A DNA stretch of 6,972 bases from Vulcanimicrobiota bacterium (GTDB taxonomy: Bacteria; Vulcanimicrobiota; Vulcanimicrobiia; Vulcanimicrobiales; Vulcanimicrobiaceae). The stretch lies in NCBI GenBank assembly GCA_019237435.1, contig JAFAHB010000072.1:1-6972 (forward strand), in the 5' to 3' direction. Shown here in pieces: positions 1 to 5,923 of this stretch (position 1 is its first letter; every line of letters starts with the position of its first letter). The notes beneath the pieces were generated by a model. The model saw only the letters and a list, made by a program, of their open reading frames with translations, did not search any database and was not told where the DNA came from. Made by a program: the position numbers and the translations under genes.

Positions 1-184
1 GGCCTTCCTAGGCAAGCAGTTCGTCGCTGCAGTCGTCTGCAGCACGTGGGCCTTCACATTCACGTACGTGATGCTCCGGCTTATCAATCTCGTGACACGC
101 GTGAAGGTAGACGAGGTCGCGGCTAAGGAGACCGGGCTCGACGTTCATCTTCATGGTGAGGAGGCCTATCCGCTCGGCATCTGA
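1..184 (+). CDS. amt: Ammonium transporter, C-terminal end (partial)
   Basis: Only the last 60 codons are in the window, read from base 2 to a TGA at 182-184; the start lies off the left edge. The translation has one hydrophobic segment (about residues 7-31 of the visible part, FVAAVVCSTWAFTFTYVMLR...) followed by a hydrophilic tail containing GLDVHLHGEEAY. That pairing of a last membrane helix with a cytoplasmic tail bearing GLD..(E/H)HGE.AY is the hallmark C-terminus of Amt/MEP/Rh ammonium channels, where the tail contacts neighbouring subunits of the trimer and takes part in gating and PII (GlnK) control. The role would be NH4+/NH3 uptake across the inner membrane. No glnK follows; the next gene on this strand is kdpA. 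The assignment rests on the tail motif, so another Amt paralogue is possible but another family is unlikely. Confidence 0.82.
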   Translation, partial: AFLGKQFVAAVVCSTWAFTFTYVMLRLINLVTRVKVDEVAAKETGLDVHLHGEEAYPLGI

Positions 185-228
185 ACGGATCATCCGCTTG
201 GGCGGTGCCGTTCATCGCGCTTTCCTCC

Positions 229-234
229 TATAAT
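229..234 (+). promoter_or_regulatory. -10 promoter box (TATAAT) of kdpA
   Basis: A perfect TATAAT lies in the 60-bp gap between the amt stop and the kdpA GTG. A transcript from it would begin about 7 nt downstream, near A241, only about four bases before the GTG at 245, so the mRNA would be leaderless or nearly so. No convincing -35 hexamer is seen at the usual 16-18 bp spacing (the region around 206-212 does not resemble TTGACA). This is inferred from position and motif only. Confidence 0.5.
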
Positions 235-244
235 TGGGCCACTA

Positions 245-1927
245 GTGTCCTGGCTGAACGCTGCAGTCTTCCTGGTGGTGCTTCTTCTCGCGGCGTCGCC
301 GCTCGCGCGATACATGCAGGCCGTTTTCGAAGGGCGAGTCCGGTTATGGGGAGAGGCTACGATCTTCCGCGTGTGCGGGATCGACCCGGAACGCGAGATG
401 GGCTGGGCGGAATACGCGATTGCCGCGCTGGTCCTCTCACTCGTGACGACGCTGGCTGCCTACGCGATCATGCGGACGCAGAACTGGCACGGACACTTCT
501 TCAACCCGCAAGGCTTTCCGAACGTCGATCCGTGGATCGCCTGGAACACCGCGGTCAGCTTCGTCACGACGACCGATTGGCAGTTCTATTCGGGCGAGAA
601 CACGATGAGCTATCTCTCGCAGATGGCCGCCCTCGCGTGGCTGAACTTCATTGCCGGCGCCATTGGACTCGCCGCGGGAGTCGCGGTCATTCGCGGATTC
701 GCACGAAGAAGCAGCGCGACGCTCGGGAACTTTTGGGTCGATTGCACGCGCAGCCTGTTCTACGTGCTCCTGCCGCTGTGCGCGCTCTTTGGACTCCTTT
801 ACGCATCGCAAGGCATTCCACAAAATTTTTCCCACTATCTCGGTGCGACGAATGCCCAAGGCTTCACACAGAGCATCACCGGTGGTCCAATCGCCTCGCA
901 GGAAGCGCCCAAGCTTCTCGGCGGTAACGGCGGCGGATTCGTCGGTGCAAACTCGGCATCACCCAACGAAAATCCCAACGGCATAACGAATCTCTTCGAG
1001 TTGCTTGCGATCTGGTTGATCCCGGCGGCGTTCCCACTGCTCTTCGGCCGGATGATCGGCAACGTGCGCGCCGGGCGAGCCCTCCTCGTCGCGATGCTCG
1101 TCGTCGGTGTCGGATCGTTCGTCGGCGCGCAGTTCGCCGAACAGGCGGGCAATCCGATCGTCCACCACCTTGGAGTGCAGGGCGGCAACATGGAGGGTAA
1201 GGAGGCACGATTTGGCGTCGCCAACGCGGGGCTCTCCCTCGCAGTTGCGACGGATTCCGGCACGGGTTCTTCCAACTTTGCCTACGACTCGCTCACGCCC
1301 CTCGGCGGGTTCTTCGCGCTGCTGAATCTCGAGTTTGCCGAGATCATCTTCGGCGGCGTCGGCAGCGGCCTTTATGGGCTGCTCGTCTTCGCCGTCGTCA
1401 CCGTCTTCTTAGCGGGTCTCATGGTTGGACGCACTCCTGAGTATCTCGGCAAGAAGATCGAACGACGCGAGGTGCAGTTCGCGATGCTTGCCGTGCTCAT
1501 TTTTCCCTGCATGATTCTCTTCGGAACGGGGATCGCCGTCGTGCTGCCGGCTGGAACGGCGACGCTGGGAAACTCGGGGCCGCACGGCTTCACAGAAATC
1601 TTATATGCTTTCTCGTCGGGTGCCGCGAACAACGGATCGGCGTTCGGCGGCCTTGGCCCGAACGTGTTTTACGACGTCGGCATCGGTTTGATCATGCTCG
1701 GCGGCCGTTTCTTAGTCATGATTCCGACATTAGCGCTGGCGGGCTGTTTAGCGGCCCGCCCGACCAACGAGCTCACGCACGCAGGCACGTTTCGTACCGA
1801 TAACACTCTCTTCGTCGCGCTCCTTATCGGTGTCATCCTCCTGGTGGGCGCCATTACGTTTCTTCCCGCCGATCTGCTTGGCCCGATCGTCGAGAATTTC
1901 GAGCTTCAGCGGCTCGTCACGTACTAA
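245..1927 (+). CDS. kdpA: Potassium-transporting ATPase, K+-channel subunit KdpA
   Basis: KdpA is the K+-binding, channel-like membrane subunit of the high-affinity KdpFABC pump, in which KdpB hydrolyses ATP and KdpC assists. The 560-aa product matches the usual length (about 557-600) end to end. Visible family blocks are NPQG at 87-90, the first filter region TTTDWQFYSGE at 108-118, MSYLSQM at 121-127, GNFWVD at 161-166, the second filter GGNGGGFVGANS at 226-237, GGNMEGKE at 313-320, the third filter region at 335-354 ending in DSLTPLGG, FGGVGSGLYG at 369-378, GRTPEYLGKK at 395-404, the fourth filter GAANNGSAFGG at 459-469 and a closing helix ending LGPIVE at 545-550. About ten hydrophobic segments are apparent. 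GTG at 245 is the first usable start after the in-frame stop at 182-184 and has no Shine-Dalgarno sequence. The first and third filters differ from the common TNTNWQ and (S/T)(C/T)GAVNxMHDS forms. No kdpB or kdpC follows. Confidence 0.95.
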   Translation: MSWLNAAVFLVVLLLAASPLARYMQAVFEGRVRLWGEATIFRVCGIDPEREMGWAEYAIAALVLSLVTTLAAYAIMRTQNWHGHFFNPQGFPNVDPWIAWNTAVSFVTTTDWQFYSGENTMSYLSQMAALAWLNFIAGAIGLAAGVAVIRGFARRSSATLGNFWVDCTRSLFYVLLPLCALFGLLYASQGIPQNFSHYLGATNAQGFTQSITGGPIASQEAPKLLGGNGGGFVGANSASPNENPNGITNLFELLAIWLIPAAFPLLFGRMIGNVRAGRALLVAMLVVGVGSFVGAQFAEQAGNPIVHHLGVQGGNMEGKEARFGVANAGLSLAVATDSGTGSSNFAYDSLTPLGGFFALLNLEFAEIIFGGVGSGLYGLLVFAVVTVFLAGLMVGRTPEYLGKKIERREVQFAMLAVLIFPCMILFGTGIAVVLPAGTATLGNSGPHGFTEILYAFSSGAANNGSAFGGLGPNVFYDVGIGLIMLGGRFLVMIPTLALAGCLAARPTNELTHAGTFRTDNTLFVALLIGVILLVGAITFLPADLLGPIVENFELQRLVTY

Positions 1928-3029
1928 GGACTCCGCTCCGGCGCTCGAGTGCGGCGCGCCGCACGACCGGCACGAGGGCAAAGCTGCTGACCGCGAGGGT
2001 TGCGAGCGAAACGGCAAACGTAGCGTCGACGATCGCTTCGCGATAGGGAACGGAACTAGGGATCGCAAGCGCAAGCGCCATGCATAGAGCGCCGCGCATC
2101 CCTGCGACACGCACCACGTCGACCCATTCACGAGGATAGGGGCCGAGCAATAGAAACCCGGACACGACGATTCGCGCGACCGCGATGGCGGCAAGACAGG
2201 CAACGGTAAACGCCGGGGTCGCCGCAAGGCGCCCGATCTGCAGCGCCGCGCCCACCATGAACAAGACGAGCACGTTCGCGAGCAAGGCCGCGACGTCCCA
2301 GAATCGATTGACATCCTCGGCGATCGTCAGGCTAAGCCACGCGCGCTCGTAGTAACGCAGCGCAATGCCGCAGGCGATCGTCGCGAAGATACCGGAAAGC
2401 CGTAGATAGTCGGCGGCAAAGTACGCACCGTAAGCGCAGAGAATCGTCGCGGCGATTTGAATCGGAGTCCCGCGGCTGACGTGAAGCGCACGCGCAACGC
2501 CGAACGCGAGAAGAATCCCGAGCAGAACGCCGCCCACTGCGGCCAAGAGCGTCTCGATCACGACCAGCGTGACGGCTCCCGCGCTCATGGCTCCGAGCAT
2601 GAGCGCGACGAGGACGCCTCGGTAGAGCCCGACCGCGACCGCGTCGTTGAAGAGGGACTCGCACTCCACGATCGTTGCCAGCGTCCGCGGAACCCTCAAT
2701 CGCCGAAAGACTGCGACGACTGCGATCGGATCGGTCGCGCTCAAGATCGCTCCCGCAAGCAACGCAGGGCCAAACGGCACGCGCACGATCGAGAGCGCTC
2801 CGGCGACCAGAACCGCCGTCAGTAGCACGCCGGGGCCGGCCAGCGCGGCAATCGGCAGCCACTGCCGCACAATCGAGCGGTAGTTCAAGTTCCACGCCGC
2901 CTCGAAGAGAAGCGCAGGAAGGAACACGGAAAACGTCGCGTGGCCCAACGCATAGGCAAAGCGTCCCGGCGCGATCAATCCGTACCCAACGCCCAGGCCG
3001 ACCACGAGCAAAATCTGCCAGAGCTTCAC
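1917..3029 (-). CDS. CPA1-family Na+(K+)/H+ antiporter (NhaP/NHE type)
   Basis: An integral membrane cation/proton exchanger of the Sodium/hydrogen exchanger family, expected to expel Na+ or K+ against H+ for pH and salt homeostasis. The 370-aa product is almost wholly hydrophobic, with about ten to eleven helices. Signature blocks are LFEAAWNLN at 41-49, LLAGAILSATDPIAVVAVF at 90-108, ECESLFNDA at 122-130 (the ND pair at 128-129 typical of electroneutral CPA1 exchangers), LSGIFATIACGIALRY at 211-226, an intramembrane arginine in AVARIVVSG at 283-291 and MRGALCMALAL at 311-321. It is short: the first helix of many relatives seems absent, and no in-frame start occurs in the 40 bases above the GTG at 3027-3029. 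It follows the radical SAM stop by 11 nt, so it is probably the last gene of the operon. There is no clear Shine-Dalgarno sequence, and the GTG sits in a predicted RNA structure. In-frame TTG at 3009-3011 and GTG at 3003-3005 are alternative starts. Ion specificity cannot be read from sequence. Confidence 0.9.
   Translation of the reverse strand: MKLWQILLVVGLGVGYGLIAPGRFAYALGHATFSVFLPALLFEAAWNLNYRSIVRQWLPIAALAGPGVLLTAVLVAGALSIVRVPFGPALLAGAILSATDPIAVVAVFRRLRVPRTLATIVECESLFNDAVAVGLYRGVLVALMLGAMSAGAVTLVVIETLLAAVGGVLLGILLAFGVARALHVSRGTPIQIAATILCAYGAYFAADYLRLSGIFATIACGIALRYYERAWLSLTIAEDVNRFWDVAALLANVLVLFMVGAALQIGRLAATPAFTVACLAAIAVARIVVSGFLLLGPYPREWVDVVRVAGMRGALCMALALAIPSSVPYREAIVDATFAVSLATLAVSSFALVPVVRRAALERRSGVLST
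1949..1964. repeat. 16-bp perfect palindrome at convergent gene ends
   Basis: GTGCGGCGCGCCGCAC equals its own reverse complement. It starts 22 bp past the kdpA stop and lies inside the last codons of the opposing antiporter gene (encoding part of VRRAAL). As RNA it could form a 6-bp GC stem with a CGCG loop. No T-run follows on either strand, so it is at best a weak, imperfect terminator for kdpA. It may simply reflect GC-rich arginine and alanine codons. Confidence 0.4.
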
Positions 3030-3059
3030 CCGCTCTGGCTTTAGTGGGTATGGGTGAAG
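3017..3059 (-). promoter_or_regulatory. Candidate RNA hairpin/pseudoknot over the antiporter start
   Basis: On the minus strand, GCCAGAGC (3039-3032) and GCTCTGGC (3024-3017) form a perfect 8-bp stem around the 7-nt loop GGGTGAA. That loop contains the antiporter GTG start (3029-3027). The loop is also exactly complementary to TTCACCC just upstream (3058-3052), in the last sense codons of the radical SAM gene, so the order a-b-a'-b' permits an H-type pseudoknot. The stem is preceded by TAAA and followed by AGATTTTG, so the simple hairpin also looks like a weak intrinsic terminator. It could block translation initiation, attenuate transcription before the last gene, or be coincidental. Seen directly: the repeats. 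Inferred: any function. Confidence 0.45.
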
Positions 3060-4255
3060 TTCCCCACAGGCGAAAGCGCGCGGATGCGTTCGATCGCGCG
3101 GCGCATCCCAATCGGACGGCGAGGGCGGCCAACCGCCTCGAAGTAGACCGCGGGGTCGATGTTGAGCGAGCGTGTCTGCACCATCGAGACCGGCGACTCG
3201 CGCAAAAAAGCCTCCATCGCCAAAAGTTCCTGCTCATCGTCCGTGACGCCGGGATGGGTCAGCAAATTCAAACTCACGCGAATGCCCCGAGCCGCTGCCA
3301 AACGAACCGACTCTAAGACGTCGGCCAGCTCGTAGCCGGCCGGCCGATAGTACGCGTCATAAACGTGCGCGCGAAACGAATTCAGGCTGATACGCACCGC
3401 ATCGAGTCCGGCATCGATGCAGCGCGCCAAGGCGCTCGGCAAACTTCCGTTCGTGTTGAGGTTGACGGTTCCATTCGAACATTGCGCGCGGACCATCTCG
3501 ATGGCGCGAGCGATCGAGATCGAGCGCAACAGCGGCTCGCCCTCGCATCCTTGGCCAAACGAAACGATGCCGTCGAACGCGCGATGCAGGTGGTAGATCG
3601 CCACGTCCGCCAACTCACGCGCGGTAGCCTCGTCGGCGATGCGCGTCTGCGGCGAAGGCGGCCCATCACCCTCCTGTTCCGAGATGCAGCCGATGCATCG
3701 CGCGTTACATTTTGGCGAAACGGGCAGCGCGGCTTCGCCGCGTTCGAGAAAGACATTCTGGGCCGTAAAGCATGCGTACTCGAGCGAGCAGAGCGCAACT
3801 TGGCGAAGCACGCGGTTGTGCGGCTGCGCGGAGCGCCTGCGAACGATGAGCGCCTCGAGCTCTCCCGCCGCAAAGCCGCGCGGCTCCCAATCCTCGCATT
3901 CGTCGGTCCGCGCCGCCGCCACGTGCAATCGATCGTCGATCGCGCACGCAAACGTGTAGCCGAAGAGGGGTAGCGCGGGAGCGGCGCGGTCGGTGGCATA
4001 GGCGGGCAACAGCAGCCGCGTGTAACCGGCGGGCAGCGCGACGGCTAGAACGTTACGGCCCGCGATTGGCCCGATCGTCGTCAGCGGATGACGCCCGGGC
4101 AGCACGTACTCGAGCGTTCCCGGCGGCGCCGGGATCAGTTCGTCGCTCGAAGCTTCACGAACGATACCGCCGTCGGCTAACGGAACGAGGGTCGTGTCGT
4201 AGCCGATCGCGCCCTTAGCGTTGCACGACGCTAATGTCGTGGACACTCGCGCCAA
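3041..4255 (-). CDS. Radical SAM protein of unknown function
   Basis: A 404-aa radical S-adenosylmethionine enzyme. The cluster-binding motif CNARCIGC (Cys183, 187, 190; CxxxCxxC) would hold a [4Fe-4S] cluster that cleaves SAM to a 5'-deoxyadenosyl radical. The rest of the barrel is recognisable: FGQGCEGEPLL at 233-243 stands in for the GGE SAM-binding motif, LNTNGSLP at 266-273 follows, then DAVRISLNS at 285-293 and VSLNLLTHPGVTD at 327-339. The N-terminal 150 residues form an extra region without a catalytic motif I recognise; it has PGRHPL at 53-58 and LPAGYTRLLLPAY at 74-86. Further cysteines at 156, 162 and 237 lie near the cluster region. The substrate is unknown; there is no obvious peptide-maturation or SPASM-type cysteine-rich C-terminus. 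The TTG start at 4253-4255 is chosen because a strong Shine-Dalgarno sequence precedes it; GTG at 4244-4246 is an alternative. It overlaps the dapF end by 41 bp. Confidence 0.9.
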   Translation of the reverse strand: MARVSTTLASCNAKGAIGYDTTLVPLADGGIVREASSDELIPAPPGTLEYVLPGRHPLTTIGPIAGRNVLAVALPAGYTRLLLPAYATDRAAPALPLFGYTFACAIDDRLHVAAARTDECEDWEPRGFAAGELEALIVRRRSAQPHNRVLRQVALCSLEYACFTAQNVFLERGEAALPVSPKCNARCIGCISEQEGDGPPSPQTRIADEATARELADVAIYHLHRAFDGIVSFGQGCEGEPLLRSISIARAIEMVRAQCSNGTVNLNTNGSLPSALARCIDAGLDAVRISLNSFRAHVYDAYYRPAGYELADVLESVRLAAARGIRVSLNLLTHPGVTDDEQELLAMEAFLRESPVSMVQTRSLNIDPAVYFEAVGRPRRPIGMRRAIERIRALSPVGNFTHTH

Positions 4256-5018
4256 AACTCACCTCGGTATCGAAGACGCGCGCCGCGGGGCCGGTAAGAT
4301 AAGCTTCTCCTTCGCCGTCCCACTCCACGATTAGGCGTCCCCCAGGAACGAACACCTCAACGGGGCTATCGACCAGTTTCTTGTCGAGCGCTACTACCGC
4401 GCAGGCGACCGCGCCGGTTCCGCACGCCTGCGTCAGTCCCGCTCCGCGCTCCCAATGGCGCGCCCGGATCGAATGAATGTCGATCGGCGCCGCGACATGC
4501 ACGTTCGTGCCATTCGGGAACTCGGGATCGGCTTGAAAGTTCTTTGCCAACGCTTCGAGATCGAACGCCTCGACGTTCGTTTCGAAGATTACGACGTGCG
4601 GGTTTCCAACGTCGACACGAGTCGCGATCGGAACGCGACCCGAGATCGGAACGAGGTGCGGCCGTTCGATTGCAACCCGCACCAAATACTCCGGTTCTCG
4701 CGCCACGACGGCAGTCCGAACGAGGCCGGCTCCGGTTTCGAAGGCGACGCGGTCCCCTTCTCCGGATTCATCTAGCCAGCGCGCGGCGCAACGAACTCCG
4801 TTGCCGCACATCTCCGCCTCGCTCCCGTCGGCGTTGACGATGCGCATGCGCACGTCGCCGCTGTCCGGTTTTTCGAGGACGATCAGCCCATCGGCGCCGA
4901 CACCCGAACGCCGATCGCAGATCCAACGGGCCACGGATGAAGGATCCACGAGCTCGCGCATTCGCGCGTCGACGAGAACGAAATCGTTGCGCGCACCGTG
5001 CATCTTCGTGACGAGCAT
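4215..5018 (-). CDS. dapF: Diaminopimelate epimerase DapF
   Basis: DapF is a cofactor-independent racemase converting LL- to meso-diaminopimelate, the precursor of lysine and of the peptidoglycan cross-link, in the cytoplasm. The 267-aa product has the usual length (about 270). It opens with KMHGARNDFVLVD (5-17; the family usually reads GLGNDF, so L-to-A and G-to-R exchanges are seen). Both catalytic cysteines are present: Cys71 in EMCGNGVRC and Cys199 in QACGTGAVAC. DVGNPHVVIF is at 136-145, PNGTNV at 168-173 and LTGPAARVF at 241-249. About 15 residues follow this last block, slightly longer than many homologues. The ATG at 5016-5018 shares one base with the miaA stop (TGATG), implying translational coupling; an upstream in-frame GTG at 5114 would add 32 non-conserved residues and is not preferred. 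The 3' end overlaps the radical SAM gene by 41 bp. Confidence 0.96.
   Translation of the reverse strand: MLVTKMHGARNDFVLVDARMRELVDPSSVARWICDRRSGVGADGLIVLEKPDSGDVRMRIVNADGSEAEMCGNGVRCAARWLDESGEGDRVAFETGAGLVRTAVVAREPEYLVRVAIERPHLVPISGRVPIATRVDVGNPHVVIFETNVEAFDLEALAKNFQADPEFPNGTNVHVAAPIDIHSIRARHWERGAGLTQACGTGAVACAVVALDKKLVDSPVEVFVPGGRLIVEWDGEGEAYLTGPAARVFDTEVSFGASVHDISVVQR
4224..4241. repeat. Short inverted repeat near radical SAM start
   Basis: CACGAC and GTCGTG form a perfect 6-bp inverted repeat around a 6-nt loop. It lies in the overlapping end of dapF and start of the radical SAM gene, beginning 14 nt inside the latter. A small mRNA hairpin just downstream of a weak TTG start could affect initiation, but arms this short arise easily by chance in GC-rich DNA. 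Confidence 0.25.
4259..4265 (-). promoter_or_regulatory. Strong Shine-Dalgarno site deciding the TTG start
   Basis: GAGGTGA on the minus strand is a seven-base match to the usual anti-Shine-Dalgarno end of 16S rRNA. The GAGG core ends 6 nt before TTG at 4255-4253, a normal spacing, and about 15 nt before the alternative GTG. It lies inside dapF. The other starts I examined in this window (kdpA, miaA, dapF, antiporter) lack a comparable site. Confidence 0.6.
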
Positions 5019-5923
5019 CAGGCGCGCTTCGAAGACCAGCCGAGCTTTTCCCGTACCGCGTCGCGCACTGATTCGGGTGAGAGCCAAAGCGTCGCGCGCT
5101 CGCCGCGAAACCAAGCCCGCTGACGGCGCGCGTATCGCCGCGTTGCGCGTTCGAGCGAGGCGCGCAACTCCGATCTCGTACTGAATCCTCGGAGATAGGC
5201 ATGCACTTGGGAATAGCCGACCGCAGTCGCGGCGACCGCGCGCTCGCCGATTCGGTCCGCCTCTTCCACGAGCCCGTTATCGAGCATCTGCTCGATACGA
5301 TGCGCGATGCGGGCGTCGATCACGGCCCAGGGAAGATCGAGAAAGACGAGTAGAAACGCGTAGCCGCCGCTCGTGAGGGTTCGCGGCGGCGCCGGTTGCC
5401 CAGGCGAAGCCAGCGCGACTTCGAGCGCGCGCAGCACGCGATAGATGTCGTTGGGGGCCAGCGCGTTAGCGCGAGCGGCGTCGCGTTGCTCGAGCCACCC
5501 GTGCAGAAACTCCGGTGGATGCGTCGTCGCTTCGCGCGCCAGCCGGTCGCGCAACACGCCGTCGTATTGCGGTGCAAGCGCGACGCCGCCGATGAGCGCG
5601 CGAATGTAAAATCCCGTGCCCCCGGCGACGATCGCACGTTTTCCGCGTTTGCGAATATCGCCGAGCGCTGCGATCGCGTCGCTTGCATATTGGGCCGCCG
5701 AATACCGCGCGTGCGGATCCAAGAATCCTATCAGGTGATGGCGCACTTCTCGGAGCTGCGACGGCGACGGCGCCGCAGTGCCGATCGGCATATCGCGGTA
5801 AACTTGGCGGGAATCCGCGCCGACGATCTCTGCGCCGAACTCCCGAGCCAGCTCGATTGCCAGCTTCGTCTTTCCGCTCGCCGTTGATCCCGTTAGGATT
5901 ACGACGCTCGTAGGTTCAGACAC
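5018..5923 (-). CDS. miaA: tRNA dimethylallyltransferase MiaA
   Basis: MiaA transfers a dimethylallyl group from DMAPP to N6 of adenosine 37 in tRNAs reading codons that begin with U, which steadies codon pairing. The 301-aa product is full length (family about 300-316). It has the P-loop GSTASGKT at 12-19, ADSRQVYRDMPIGTA at 36-50 (Asp37 is the expected catalytic aspartate), AGGTGFYIRAL at 100-110, NDIYRVLRALEV at 158-169, TAVGYSQV at 233-240 and TRRYARRQRAWFRG at 261-274. The GTG start at 5921-5923 is the only start ahead of the P-loop and lies within the last codons of mutL (8-bp overlap), without a Shine-Dalgarno sequence. mutL-miaA adjacency is common in bacteria. No residue expected to be essential is visibly missing. 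Confidence 0.97.
   Translation of the reverse strand: MSEPTSVVILTGSTASGKTKLAIELAREFGAEIVGADSRQVYRDMPIGTAAPSPSQLREVRHHLIGFLDPHARYSAAQYASDAIAALGDIRKRGKRAIVAGGTGFYIRALIGGVALAPQYDGVLRDRLAREATTHPPEFLHGWLEQRDAARANALAPNDIYRVLRALEVALASPGQPAPPRTLTSGGYAFLLVFLDLPWAVIDARIAHRIEQMLDNGLVEEADRIGERAVAATAVGYSQVHAYLRGFSTRSELRASLERATRRYARRQRAWFRGERATLWLSPESVRDAVREKLGWSSKRA

Noticed and set aside
186..205. Small inverted repeats CGGAT-C-ATCCG and CCGC-TTGG-GCGG between amt and kdpA
   Set aside because: Arms of four to five bases, no T-run; too weak to call an amt terminator or an operator.
205..927. Long open frame overlapping the first part of kdpA in another frame
   Set aside because: Arginine-rich translation with no motif, entirely covered by the well-conserved KdpA; a GC-rich shadow frame.
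2332..3237. 301-codon open frame on the minus strand across the antiporter and radical SAM genes
   Set aside because: Arg/Ser-rich, no domain, spans two confidently assigned genes in a different frame.
2675..3316. Plus-strand open frames opposite the antiporter and radical SAM genes
   Set aside because: Low-complexity Arg/Ala composition and no recognisable product; antisense shadows of real genes.
3335..3344. Palindrome GCCGGCCGGC in the radical SAM gene
   Set aside because: Ten GC-only bases within conserved coding sequence; expected by chance at this GC content.
5019..5114. N-terminal extension of DapF from an upstream GTG
   Set aside because: The added 32 residues precede the conserved KMHGxxNDF start and lie wholly in miaA; the ATG overlapping the miaA stop fits better.
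5396..5887. 163-codon plus-strand frame opposite miaA
   Set aside because: Antisense to a full-length MiaA; composition typical of a shadow frame.
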